This document shows positions 16,428 to 24,861 of a stretch of 64,000 nucleotides of DNA, one piece after another. Positions within the stretch are counted from its first letter, which is position 1, and each line of letters starts with the position of its first letter. The stretch comes from Kineococcus sp. NBC_00420 (GTDB lineage Bacteria; Actinomycetota; Actinomycetes; Actinomycetales; Kineococcaceae): the NCBI RefSeq assembly GCF_036021035.1, contig NZ_CP107930.1, positions 4,154,001 to 4,218,000 of the forward strand, given 5' to 3'. Below the pieces are notes generated by a model. The model was not told where the DNA came from, did not search any database, and saw only the letters and a list, made by a program, of their open reading frames with translations. The translations under genes and the position numbers were made by a program.

Positions 16428-18689
16428 GTGTCGACCGTGCTCTCAGCTGCCACCATCCACGACGTGATCGCCGCCAACTCCGTGCACAGCGTGTTCCAGC
16501 CGATCGTCGACCTGACGACCGGTGTGGTCGTGGCCTACGAGGCGTTGGCCCGCGGGCCGGTCGGACCGCTGCACCGACCCGACGACCTCTTCGCCGCGGC
16601 GAGGTCGGCCGGGGTCCTGGCCGAACTGGACCAGGCCTGCCGGGCGGCGGCCTTCCGCGGCGCGATCGAGCACTCCCTCGTCGCCCCGCTCACGTTGTTC
16701 GTCAACGTCGAGCCGGAGGTCCTCGACACCGCGCCGCTGAGCGACCTGCTCGCCCTCGCCGACGGTGCCCCCGGGGACCTGCGCGTCGTCGTGGAGATCA
16801 CGGAGCGCGCCCTCGCGGCCCGTCCGGCGGAGCTGTTGCGCACCGTCGCGCGGATCCGCGAGATCGGCTGGGGCGTCGCGCTCGACGACGTGGGCGCCGA
16901 CGCCATGTCGCTGGCCTTCATGCCCCTGCTGCGCCCCGACGTGGTCAAGCTGGACCTGCGGCTGGTGCAGGAACGTCCCGGTCCGGCCGTGGCCCAGATC
17001 ATGAACGCCGTCAACGCCTACGCCCAGTCGACCGGTGCGTGGATCCTGGCCGAGGGGCTGGAGGACGAGCAGCACCTCATGACCGCCCGGGCCCTCGGGG
17101 CCCGGTTGGGGCAGGGGTGGATGTTCGGCCGCCCGGCGTCACCGCCACCACCGGTGCTGGCCGTGGGCCGGTTGCCGCTCCTCGATCCCGTCGTGACGGT
17201 CGCCCCCCAGGACACCTCTCCCTTCGCCGTGCTGCCGACGGGGACGGAACTGCGCCGCTCGCCCAAGCCGCTGCTCATCGAGGTCAGCAAGCAGCTGGAA
17301 CGCGAGGCGATGCGCCTGGGCGACACGTGCGTCGTGGCCTCGACGTTCCAGGAGGCCCGTCACTTCACCCCGGCCACCCGCAGTCGCTACCTGGACCTGG
17401 CCGACCGCGTCGGGTTCGTCGCCGCCTTCGGCGAGGACCTCCCCACCGTCCCGGTGCCGGGGGTCCGCGGGGCGACGCTGGCCCCGGAGGACCCGGTGCG
17501 GGGGGAGTGGGACGTCGTCGTCCTCGCCCCGCACTTCGCCGTCGCCCTGCTCGCGAGGGACCTGGGCGACCAGGGCCCCGACACGGAGCGGATGTTCGAG
17601 TACGCCCTGACCTACGACCGCGACACCGTGATCGCCGCCGCGCACTCCCTGCTCTCCCGGGTCGTCCCGCGCACCGCCGAACCGGTGCTCCGGGGTGACG
17701 TCGTCCCCGCGCCCCCCCGGCGGACGGTGACGCCCGCCCCGGTCCACCGAGGCGGTCTCCGCGGTGCGGAGGACCTGTTGGAGCGAGCCCTGAGCGCCAC
17801 GAGCAACGGCGTCACCATCGCCGACATGAGCCGGCCCGACCACCCGCTGATCTACGTCAACTCCGCCTTCGAGGAGTTGTCCGGGCTGCGTTCCGAAGAG
17901 GTCCTGGGGCGCAACTGCCGCTTCCTGCAGGGAGCCGACACCGACAGTTCCGTCGTCGACTCCATCCGGTCGGCGATCGCCGCCGGGGAGGAGTGGCGGG
18001 GTGTCGTCCTGAACCACCGCGGCCCCGGACGGACGCCGTGGTGGAACGAGATCCACCTGGCCCCCGTCCTCGACGAGACGGGGCGCGTCGTGCAGTACAT
18101 CGGCGTGCAGAACGACGTCACCGACCGGGTGGTGGCCCAGCGTCAGGTCGAGACCGAGCGCGCCAAGGTCCGCGAGCACGTCGCCCGGATCGAGCAACTC
18201 GCCTACACCGATCCCCTCACGGGGTTGGCGAACCGACGGCGCATCGAGGAACTCGTCGAGGCCGCCCTGTGGACCGCGCGCCTCGGAGACACCACCGTGG
18301 CGTTGCTGTTCTGCGACCTCGACGGTTTCAAGGCCGTCAACGACGACCTGGGCCACGCGGCCGGTGACGACCTGCTGGTGCACGTGGCGGGTGAACTGCG
18401 CCGTTCGTTGCGTCGCGGCGACCTGCTGGCGCGCCTGGGTGGTGACGAGTTCATCGTCGCTCTCACCGGGCTCGAGGTCGCGACCGCGACCGAGACGGCC
18501 GCTCAGGTCGCGGCGACCCTGGCGGAGCGGTTGTCCAACCCGGTTCGGCTGGGATCGGGAGAGGTCTCGGTGGGGGCCAGCATCGGCGTCGCGACCTACC
18601 CCCGGCAGGGGGAGACCTTCGCGGGACTGCTGCGCGCGGCGGACCACGACATGTACCGCGTCAAGGACACGCACCGCGGCGCGCGCTGA
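16428..18689 (+). CDS. EAL-DICT-LOV-GGDEF protein, probable light-responsive c-di-GMP enzyme
   Basis: A 753-residue cytoplasmic protein with unusual domain order. EAL phosphodiesterase domain (about 10-250): YEALARG, FVNVEPEVL, VEITERAL, LDDVGADAMSL, VVKLDLRL and LAEGLEDEQ, so the main metal and catalytic acids are present. A DICT sensor domain follows (about 280-410; LLIEVSKQLEREAM, VVASTFQEARHFTP). LOV domain (about 450-560) with GRNCRFLQGADTD near residue 495 and YIGVQNDVTD. C-terminal GGDEF domain (about 580-750) with DPLTGLANRR and ARLGGDEFIVAL, an intact active-site loop. It likely makes and/or degrades c-di-GMP under blue-light and DICT control. GTG at 16428 has GGAG five bases upstream. 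Confidence 0.92.
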   Translation: MSTVLSAATIHDVIAANSVHSVFQPIVDLTTGVVVAYEALARGPVGPLHRPDDLFAAARSAGVLAELDQACRAAAFRGAIEHSLVAPLTLFVNVEPEVLDTAPLSDLLALADGAPGDLRVVVEITERALAARPAELLRTVARIREIGWGVALDDVGADAMSLAFMPLLRPDVVKLDLRLVQERPGPAVAQIMNAVNAYAQSTGAWILAEGLEDEQHLMTARALGARLGQGWMFGRPASPPPPVLAVGRLPLLDPVVTVAPQDTSPFAVLPTGTELRRSPKPLLIEVSKQLEREAMRLGDTCVVASTFQEARHFTPATRSRYLDLADRVGFVAAFGEDLPTVPVPGVRGATLAPEDPVRGEWDVVVLAPHFAVALLARDLGDQGPDTERMFEYALTYDRDTVIAAAHSLLSRVVPRTAEPVLRGDVVPAPPRRTVTPAPVHRGGLRGAEDLLERALSATSNGVTIADMSRPDHPLIYVNSAFEELSGLRSEEVLGRNCRFLQGADTDSSVVDSIRSAIAAGEEWRGVVLNHRGPGRTPWWNEIHLAPVLDETGRVVQYIGVQNDVTDRVVAQRQVETERAKVREHVARIEQLAYTDPLTGLANRRRIEELVEAALWTARLGDTTVALLFCDLDGFKAVNDDLGHAAGDDLLVHVAGELRRSLRRGDLLARLGGDEFIVALTGLEVATATETAAQVAATLAERLSNPVRLGSGEVSVGASIGVATYPRQGETFAGLLRAADHDMYRVKDTHRGAR

Positions 18690-18735
18690 GGCCTGACACC
18701 TGCTGCACCGCAGCCGAACACCTCCATTCCAGGGG

Positions 18736-18795
18736 TTGCGCGCCCCCGGTGTGGAGTGCTAGAAAAACCGTGTCCGGATCGGTCGAACCGATCCG
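18736..18795 (+). promoter_or_regulatory. hsp20 promoter region with CIRCE-like half-site and inverted repeat
   Basis: TTGCGC (18736-18741) and TAGAAA (18760-18765), 18 bases apart, resemble a primary-sigma promoter. GAGTGCTAG at 18754-18762 matches one arm of the HrcA/CIRCE consensus, but the other arm nine bases upstream does not. Downstream, CGGATCGGT-CGA-ACCGATCCG (18775-18795) is a perfect 9-bp inverted repeat that would lie at the start of the transcript, where it could act as an operator or as an RNA hairpin. Confidence 0.5.
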
Positions 18796-18845
18796 TCGAC
18801 GGTTGGCAGCGCATCTGGTTCTCGAGAGACCCGGAGGTGGTGGAC

Positions 18846-19265
18846 ATGCTGATGCGCACTGATCCCTTCCGAGAGTTCGACCGCCTGGCCCAGCAGGTGC
18901 TGGGGACGACGGCCCGGCCCGCGGCGATGCCGATGGACGCCTGGCGCGACGGCGACGAGTTCGTGATCGAGTTCGACCTGCCGGGGGTGGATCCGGCGTC
19001 CGTCGACCTCGACGTGGAGCGCAACGTGCTGACGGTGCGGGCGCAGCGACCGGTGTCGGAGGGCACGGGCGAGATGCTCGCCGCGGAGCGCCCACGGGGC
19101 GTCTTCAGCCGGCAGCTGATCCTCGGCGACAACCTCGACACCGAGCGGATCGAGGCCGCCTACCGCGGCGGCGTCCTGCGTCTGCGCATCCCGGTCGCGG
19201 AGCGGGCGAAACCGCGACGCATCGAGATCGCGACCGAGGACGACCAGCACGCCCTCACCTCCTGA
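18846..19265 (+). CDS. hsp20: Hsp20/alpha-crystallin small heat-shock protein
   Basis: A 139-residue small heat-shock protein. The alpha-crystallin domain is complete: [30 protein letters not shown], then [18 protein letters not shown], and the closing [20 protein letters not shown]. It is an ATP-independent holdase chaperone. GGAGG seven bases upstream sets ATG 18846. The preceding 110 bases hold a promoter-like sequence and inverted repeat. A short acidic ORF follows 11 bp later, then a strong terminator. Confidence 0.95.
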   Translation: MLMRTDPFREFDRLAQQVLGTTARPAAMPMDAWRDGDEFVIEFDLPGVDPASVDLDVERNVLTVRAQRPVSEGTGEMLAAERPRGVFSRQLILGDNLDTERIEAAYRGGVLRLRIPVAERAKPRRIEIATEDDQHALTS

Positions 19266-19276
19266 GGGGGGTTCCC

Positions 19277-19555
19277 GTGGACACTGCGATGCGGGGGAGC
19301 GACGACGCCTTCGCCGCCGTGGTCTCCCTCCTGCAGGAGTGGGTCGACGCGGAGTTCGCGGCGGTGGTCGCCACCTGGGACGAGGACGACGGCGACGACA
19401 TCGGCGGGCACGGTTGCCGCTGCGTGACGGGCGCCGCCCCGGAACCGGGTGGGACCGACCGCGGCGCGGGCGAGGATCACCGTCACCCCCACGCCGTCGA
19501 CGCGGGAGAGCGTGCTCTACCCGGGCGGCGGGTGCGCTCTCCTCCGTGCTGCTGA
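19277..19555 (+). CDS. small acidic hypothetical protein
   Basis: A 92-residue frame with GTG start right after a G-rich ribosome site. The first half, VSLLQEWVDAEFAAVVATWD then an acidic EDDGDD stretch, has gene-like codon use. The second half is low-complexity and rich in Arg, Gly and Pro, so the 3-prime end may be frameshifted or non-coding. It lies between hsp20 and a terminator and would be in the same transcript. Not recognised. Confidence 0.4.
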   Translation: MDTAMRGSDDAFAAVVSLLQEWVDAEFAAVVATWDEDDGDDIGGHGCRCVTGAAPEPGGTDRGAGEDHRHPHAVDAGERALPGRRVRSPPCC

Positions 19556-19560
19556 ACGCC

Positions 19561-19598
19561 CGGGTCCGTCCCGTTCCGTGAGGGGCGGGACGGACCCG
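19561..19598. terminator. bidirectional stem-loop terminator
   Basis: CGGGTCCGTCCCG and its exact complement CGGGACGGACCCG form a 13-bp stem around a 12-base loop, between the hsp20 transcript and the convergent GGDEF-EAL gene. No U-tract is visible. Confidence 0.8.
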
Positions 19599-19615
19599 AG
19601 CGTGCCGTGGCCGAA

Positions 19616-21937
19616 CTAGCGTTCGGCGCCGACGACCCGCTGCGTGAGCCACGTGTCGAACTCGTCGGCGGGCAGCGGACGGGCGTGCAGGTAGCCCTGT
19701 GTCTCGTCGCAGGCGAGCGCCGCGAGCGCTGCGAGGGTGGCTTCGTCCTCCACCCCCTCGGCGACGACCCGGAGCTGCAGGGCGTGCGCCAGGTTGATGG
19801 TGTTGGCCACGATGGCCGCGGCGCGCGGGTCGCTGAGCAGGTCCATGGTGAAGGACCGGTCCAGTTTGAGTTCGCTGACGGGCAGTTGTCGCAGCTGGGT
19901 CAGGGAGGAGTAACCGGTTCCGAAGTCGTCGATGCTGACCTGCGCTCCCAGCGCCCGCAGACCTTCGACGACGGAGAGGCTCCGTTCCGGCTCGCGCAGC
20001 AACGCCGTCTCGGTGACCTCCAGGACCAGTGAGGTGGCGGGGACGCGGTGGTGGGTCAGCAGCGCGTTCACGGTCGCGGGGAGGGAGGTGTCCAGCAGGG
20101 TTCCCGCGGCGAGGTTCACGGAGACCCGGACGTGCAGGCCCTCACGGTGCCAGCGGGCCTGCTGGGCCACGGCCTGCTCGAGCACCTCGCGGGTCAGGGC
20201 GTCCATCAGCGCGTGCGACTCCGCCAGGGGGAGGAACCGTCCCGGCATCAGCAGGCCCAGGACCGGGTGCTGCCAGCGCACCAGCGCTTCCACGCCGGCC
20301 AGTTCTCCTGTCGTCGCGACGAGTTGCGGCTGGTAGTGCAGGCGCAGTTGTCCTCCGGTGATCCCCTGGCGCAGGTCGGCCACCATGGACAGCAGGCCCC
20401 GGGTCTCGCCGTGGCGGGCGGAGTCGTAGGTGGTGCAGCGCAGGTCGTTCCGTTTCGCGTCGTACATCGCGGTGTCGGCCCGGCGCAGCAGCATCGCGGC
20501 GTCGACGGATCCCTCGCCACCGGGGGAGTCCGACGTCGGCCAGTGCGCCCGTCCGACGCTGAGGTCCACGTGCACGCTCATCCCGGCGAGGTGGAAGGGT
20601 TCTGCGAAGGCCTCGTCGAGCGCGCCCAGCACCGCCTCGCCCTGCGCCCCCGCGTTGCTGACGATGGCGAACTCGTCACCGCCGAGTCGACCGAGCACCG
20701 TCGCCGCCGGGAGGGCGGGTTGCACGCGTTGGGCGACCATGCGCAGCAGGTCGTCACCGGCGCTGTGGCCCAGTCCGTCGTTGACCTCCTTGAAGTGGTC
20801 GAGGTCGAAGACCACCACCTGGAGGCCCGGCTCACGGGTCCCGGGGTGGGCCAGGGTGTGGTCCAGCTGCCGCACGATCGCGCGGCGGTTGGCGATGCCG
20901 GTCAGGTCGTCGGTCAGGGCCTCCTCCCGGCTCGCGGCCAGTTGGGCGAGTTCTCCCGTGTTGACCAGCAGGCGGACGCTGGAACCCAGGACACCCGCCA
21001 GGCCGACGACGGCCAGGATGCCGGGAGCGCCGGTGGCGACGACCGTGACGGCGGTGCCGAGACCTGCGAGGACGACGACGAAGGACCCGACGGTGGACTT
21101 CACCGGGTCCGAGGACTGGGTCGGCACGAACCGCACCGGGAGGATCGCCGCCGTGGACAGGGCCAGCAGACCCAGGGCCCACACCGGGAGGGACCAGGCC
21201 GGGCGGGTGACGCCAGCTCCGACGAGGGCGGCGAGGCCCCCGGCGCCGGCCAGCAGGTACGCGGCGGTCACCAGCCACAACCGGACGTCGCGGTAGAGCC
21301 GTCCGGTGAAGGCGGCGGTCAGCGCGGCCACCACCAGGACGATCACCGCGGAGTCCTGCACGAGGAGCACCTGCCGGAGCCCGGGGAGCGACGTGAGCAG
21401 CCCCCCTCCCGCGGCGTGTCCCTGGGGTGTGGTCCAGACCAGCACGCTGCCCAGGACGGCGGTCGCGACGAGGAGCGACGCGCACCCGTTGAGGAGGTCG
21501 TCGGGGTCGACGCCGGACCCGTGCCGGCTCCACCGGACCAGGGCCCGGTAGGCCAGCGGGAAGGTCAGGACCCCGCAGACCCCGGCCGGCACCTCGGCCA
21601 GCGGAGCGGTCCGGGGGACGATCGCGACGACGACGGTGACGACCGCGCCCATGCCGTAGAGGAGGCAGCCGAGGCTGAACATCCGCCAGACCGACCGTTC
21701 GGCGGTGGCCCGGCGGGCCCGCCACCGCACGATCCACCAGGTGGCGGCCAACGCCGTGAAGGACAGCGGGAGCGCCAGTGCGGACCGCACGCCGGCCGGG
21801 TCGGGCCCGGAGACGGTGAGGAACAACCCGATCGCGGAGACGGCGAGCACCCCCAGGGCCCCTCGGGGCAGGACCGTCCTCCGGAGGGAGGCGAGGGCAC
21901 CCGGGCGCGAGGACGGCACGTTGTCACTTCGGCTCAC
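19616..21937 (-). CDS. membrane-anchored GGDEF-EAL c-di-GMP enzyme
   Basis: About 773 residues. The N-terminal 330 residues carry eight or nine transmembrane helices without a recognisable sensor signature. A GGDEF domain follows (LTDDLTGIANRRAI, FDLDHFKEVND, GRLGGDEFAIV) and then a full EAL domain (GVEALVRWQHP, VNLAAGTLL, EVTETALL, IDDFGTGYSSL, SELKLDRSF, VVAEGVEDE). Both active-site motifs are intact, so it may make and hydrolyse c-di-GMP. I prefer GTG 21937, with AGGTGGG upstream, over a TTG at 22015. It is divergent from the tandem-GAF MCP-like gene. Confidence 0.92.
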   Translation of the reverse strand: MSRSDNVPSSRPGALASLRRTVLPRGALGVLAVSAIGLFLTVSGPDPAGVRSALALPLSFTALAATWWIVRWRARRATAERSVWRMFSLGCLLYGMGAVVTVVVAIVPRTAPLAEVPAGVCGVLTFPLAYRALVRWSRHGSGVDPDDLLNGCASLLVATAVLGSVLVWTTPQGHAAGGGLLTSLPGLRQVLLVQDSAVIVLVVAALTAAFTGRLYRDVRLWLVTAAYLLAGAGGLAALVGAGVTRPAWSLPVWALGLLALSTAAILPVRFVPTQSSDPVKSTVGSFVVVLAGLGTAVTVVATGAPGILAVVGLAGVLGSSVRLLVNTGELAQLAASREEALTDDLTGIANRRAIVRQLDHTLAHPGTREPGLQVVVFDLDHFKEVNDGLGHSAGDDLLRMVAQRVQPALPAATVLGRLGGDEFAIVSNAGAQGEAVLGALDEAFAEPFHLAGMSVHVDLSVGRAHWPTSDSPGGEGSVDAAMLLRRADTAMYDAKRNDLRCTTYDSARHGETRGLLSMVADLRQGITGGQLRLHYQPQLVATTGELAGVEALVRWQHPVLGLLMPGRFLPLAESHALMDALTREVLEQAVAQQARWHREGLHVRVSVNLAAGTLLDTSLPATVNALLTHHRVPATSLVLEVTETALLREPERSLSVVEGLRALGAQVSIDDFGTGYSSLTQLRQLPVSELKLDRSFTMDLLSDPRAAAIVANTINLAHALQLRVVAEGVEDEATLAALAALACDETQGYLHARPLPADEFDTWLTQRVVGAER

Positions 21938-22090
21938 CGGGGGGCCCACCTGAGACCCACCGTCCGTCGGAGGGTGGAGTTCCCCCGGCCGGGTGAACGT
22001 GCGTGAATCGTTCAAGGGGCGTCGTCGCGGTTCCGATGCTCGGACGATCCACTACGTGGTGGGCGTCACCTGCAGAGGAGCCTCGACACC

Positions 22091-23689
22091 GTGTTCACGA
22101 ACCCGCGACCGCAGCCGACCCGGAGGGGGAAGGCCGCCACGATCGCGGCGCTGACCCGTTCCGCGACCGACAGCGCTGCCGACGTCGAGGCGATCACCGA
22201 GGTGCTGCGCGCCCTCTCGACGGTCACTTCCCCGCAGGAGGCGGTCCGCATCGCGTTGGACACGGTGCGCGACCGGTTCGGCTGGGCCTACGGCTCCTGT
22301 TGGACGCTGGAGGCCGACGGTGACCGTGGGGAAGGTGTGCTGCGCTTCGCCCAGGAGTCCGGCGACGTCGGCGCGGAGTTCCGGGAGATCTCCTCGGTGG
22401 CGTCCTTCGCCGAGGGCGAGGGGTTGCCGGGGAGGGCGTGGCGTGCCCGCGACCTGGTCTTCGTGGCGGACCTGGCGCAGGTTCCCGACTGCGTCCGCGC
22501 CCCGGCCGCGCAACGAGGCGGGGTGAGGTCCGGGGTGTGCTTCCCGATCGTCGAGCAGGGCCGCGTGGTGGCCACCATGGACTTCTTCACCACCGAGGAG
22601 CTGGTCCCGTCACCGGGCCGGCTGGCCTCGTTGCGGGCGGTCGGTGTCCTGGTCTCCGGTGCTCTCGAACGTGCCCACGAGACGGTGCGGCAGGAAAAGG
22701 CGACCCAGGACGTCGACGCGGTCTCCGCCGTCGTCCGCGAGCTGACGACGGCTCGCGACGAGCAGACGGCGCTGCGCACCGCCCTGGCGACGATCCGGCG
22801 CGAGTTCGACTGGCAGTACGGGTCCTTCTGGCGCCTGGACGAGTCCGATCAGCGGAAACCGGTCCTGCGGTTCGAGCTGGAGTCCGGCGACGCCGGGGAG
22901 GAGTTCCGCGCGGTGACCCTGTCCGCGTCCTTCGCCCGGGGCGTCGGCTTGTCGGGCCGGACCTGGGCCGCGCAGGACCTGGTCTTCGTCGAGGACCTGG
23001 GTGAGATGACCGACTGCGTCCGCGCCCCGGCCGCGCAACGTGCCGGGGTGAGGTCGGGGGTGTGCCTGCCCGTCCTCGTCGGGGGTCGCGTGGTCGGGAC
23101 CATGGACTTCTTCGCCACCCGCACCCTCGTCATGTCCTCGAGCCGGGAGAGCGCCCTGCGCAACACCGCGTTCCTGGTCGGTCAGGCGATGGAGCGCTTC
23201 GCCGCCGGCACCCGGTTGCACGACGCGGGTGGGGAGCTGCTGTCCTCGATCGCGGAGGTGGAGCGCAACGTCACCTCCGCCGCGGGGGTCGCCGCCCGGG
23301 GGGAGGCGCTGGCCACGGAGGCCAACGACCAGGTCGCGGCGTTGGGGCGGGCCAGCGCGGAGATCGACGAGGTGGTGCGGGCGATCCAGTCGATCGCCGC
23401 CCAGACGAAGCTGCTGGCCCTGAACGCCTCGATCGAGGCGGCCCGAGCTGGGGAGGCCGGCAAGGGTTTCGCCGTCGTGGCGAGCGAGGTGAAGGAACTC
23501 TCCGGCCAGACCGAGCGCGCCACCGACGACGTGGCGACGAAGGTCGCCACCATCCAGGACCGGGTCGCGGCCGTGGTCACCTCGTTGGCCGGCATCCACG
23601 CCGCGGTGGAGGAGATCAACCAGACCCAGTCCCTCATCGGTGGCGTCCTCACCGAGCAGGAAACGACCACCCGCGCCGTCCTGGCCTGA
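22091..23689 (+). CDS. soluble tandem-GAF methyl-accepting chemotaxis-like protein
   Basis: A 532-residue protein without transmembrane segments. Two GAF domains (about 30-200 and 210-370) are near copies: both contain WAYGS/WQYGS, RFxx[18 protein letters not shown] or its equivalent, and [17 protein letters not shown]. The C-terminal third is a short MCP signalling hairpin with [20 protein letters not shown] and [20 protein letters not shown] precedes the GTG at 22091. It probably relays an intracellular signal to a CheA-type kinase or acts in a non-chemotactic array. No che genes are in the window. Confidence 0.9.
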   Translation: MFTNPRPQPTRRGKAATIAALTRSATDSAADVEAITEVLRALSTVTSPQEAVRIALDTVRDRFGWAYGSCWTLEADGDRGEGVLRFAQESGDVGAEFREISSVASFAEGEGLPGRAWRARDLVFVADLAQVPDCVRAPAAQRGGVRSGVCFPIVEQGRVVATMDFFTTEELVPSPGRLASLRAVGVLVSGALERAHETVRQEKATQDVDAVSAVVRELTTARDEQTALRTALATIRREFDWQYGSFWRLDESDQRKPVLRFELESGDAGEEFRAVTLSASFARGVGLSGRTWAAQDLVFVEDLGEMTDCVRAPAAQRAGVRSGVCLPVLVGGRVVGTMDFFATRTLVMSSSRESALRNTAFLVGQAMERFAAGTRLHDAGGELLSSIAEVERNVTSAAGVAARGEALATEANDQVAALGRASAEIDEVVRAIQSIAAQTKLLALNASIEAARAGEAGKGFAVVASEVKELSGQTERATDDVATKVATIQDRVAAVVTSLAGIHAAVEEINQTQSLIGGVLTEQETTTRAVLA

Positions 23690-23717
23690 GCCTCCGACCT
23701 CGCACCGGAACAGGACG

Positions 23718-24299
23718 TCAGCGCGTCGCGAGGACGACGGCCACGGTAGCGAGGACCGCGCCGACGCCGGTACCGGCGACGACCTGGGCGGGGGAGTGGG
23801 CCTGGACGCGCACCCGGGCCAGGGCGACGAGCGGGACGGCGAGGAGGACGGGGAACCACACGGGGAAGAAGCCGACGACCACGACGGCGGAGGCCGTCGC
23901 GACCATCGCGTGCAGCGAGATCTTCCAGAACCTGGACACGGCGAAACCCACGAGGGCGCAGGACGTCATCAGGCCCAGGAGGACGAGCGAGGCCGGGGAG
24001 GCGTCGATCAGGACGAGCAGCCCGGCGGTGAGGACGGTCAGGCCGGCCACCATCGCCATGAGCTTCGGTCGGTCCTCGCGGTTGCGGACGTGGTGGTCCT
24101 CGTAGCGTCCGCGACGGACCCCGACCGCGACGACGGCGTAGGGCACGACCGCGCAGACCAGGGTGACGAGGAGTCCCGTGAGGACCCCGCGCCAGAGCGG
24201 GGTGGTCGTGGCGGCGGCGATGAGGACGGGCATGACCGCGGCCAGGACCCAGGGCGCGAGGACCTCGCTGACGACCACGGCCCAGCGCGTCGTGCTCAT
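23718..24299 (-). CDS. PAP2-like membrane protein with a degenerate active site
   Basis: About 193 residues with five or six hydrophobic helices. Its layout resembles PAP2-type phosphatases: RNREDRP after the second helix, ISLHAMVAT in place of the PSGH motif, and QAHSPAQVVAG where SRxxxxxHxxxD is expected. The two C-terminal motifs are only partly conserved, so catalysis is uncertain. ATG 24299 is the likely start; a GTG two codons upstream is possible. It is convergent with the MCP-like gene. Confidence 0.7.
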   Translation of the reverse strand: MSTTRWAVVVSEVLAPWVLAAVMPVLIAAATTTPLWRGVLTGLLVTLVCAVVPYAVVAVGVRRGRYEDHHVRNREDRPKLMAMVAGLTVLTAGLLVLIDASPASLVLLGLMTSCALVGFAVSRFWKISLHAMVATASAVVVVGFFPVWFPVLLAVPLVALARVRVQAHSPAQVVAGTGVGAVLATVAVVLATR

Positions 24300-24348
24300 C
24301 GTCACCGGTCCCCTGCCTCGTCGTGCGAGTCCCCGTGGAGCGCTCGTG

Positions 24349-24747
24349 TCAGGCGATGTCCCCGACGCGCAGAGCTCGGGTGATCGACTGGGCGGTGCTC
24401 GACGTCCCGTACCAACGGCGGGCCTGACGGAGGTGCGCCGACACGGCGGCGAGGTCCAGTCGCAGGGCAGCCGCTGCCTCGGAGGCCGAAGCGCCCTGGC
24501 AGATCAACTGCAGGATCGTCGACTGGAGGACCGGCGGAGGTGTGGCGTGGGCGCCGCTCTGCTCGCGCAGGCCCCACTCCGGTGCGACGGTCGGCGACGT
24601 CAGGCACTCGATGGCCAGGTGGTCGTCGACGACCTGGATCCCTCCGTCCCGGTGCACCCGCCGGATCAGTCGGCTCACGTAGGGCCGGGCGGCGGGGTCG
24701 ATCTCGGTGACGCGCTCGAGGTGACGAGGGGCGTCCTCGGGGTCCAT
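24349..24747 (-). CDS. short LuxR-type helix-turn-helix protein
   Basis: A 132-residue protein. The C-terminal half looks like a LuxR/GerE helix-turn-helix: STILQLICQGASASEAAAAL and LDLAAVSAHLRQARRWYG. The N-terminal half is not a receiver domain. GGAGGT seven bases upstream fixes the ATG at 24747. It is followed closely on the same strand by the PAP2-like gene and is divergent from the LacI regulator. Targets unknown. Confidence 0.75.
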   Translation of the reverse strand: MDPEDAPRHLERVTEIDPAARPYVSRLIRRVHRDGGIQVVDDHLAIECLTSPTVAPEWGLREQSGAHATPPPVLQSTILQLICQGASASEAAAALRLDLAAVSAHLRQARRWYGTSSTAQSITRALRVGDIA

Positions 24748-24847
24748 ACGTCCACCTCCGTGGTGGTGCACAGTCTCGGGGCATCCGTGCTCGTGCTCAC
24801 CGTGCGCCGAGCGGTAGGCCGGTGACTACCGTCCCGCCACCGTAGCG

Positions 24848-24861
24848 TGTTTGCGCGAACA
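24848..24861. promoter_or_regulatory. LacI-type operator, probable autoregulatory site
   Basis: TGTTTGCGCGAACA, a near-perfect 14-bp palindrome (12 of 14 positions) with the central GCGC typical of LacI/GalR-family operators, sits directly in front of the LacI-family gene and touches its first possible ATG. Autorepression is the simplest reading. The overlap also argues that translation starts further downstream. Confidence 0.55.

Noticed and set aside
18742-18762. Complete CIRCE or HAIR heat-shock operator
   Set aside because: Only one CIRCE arm matches; the HAIR consensus CTTGAGT-N7-ACTCAAG is absent.
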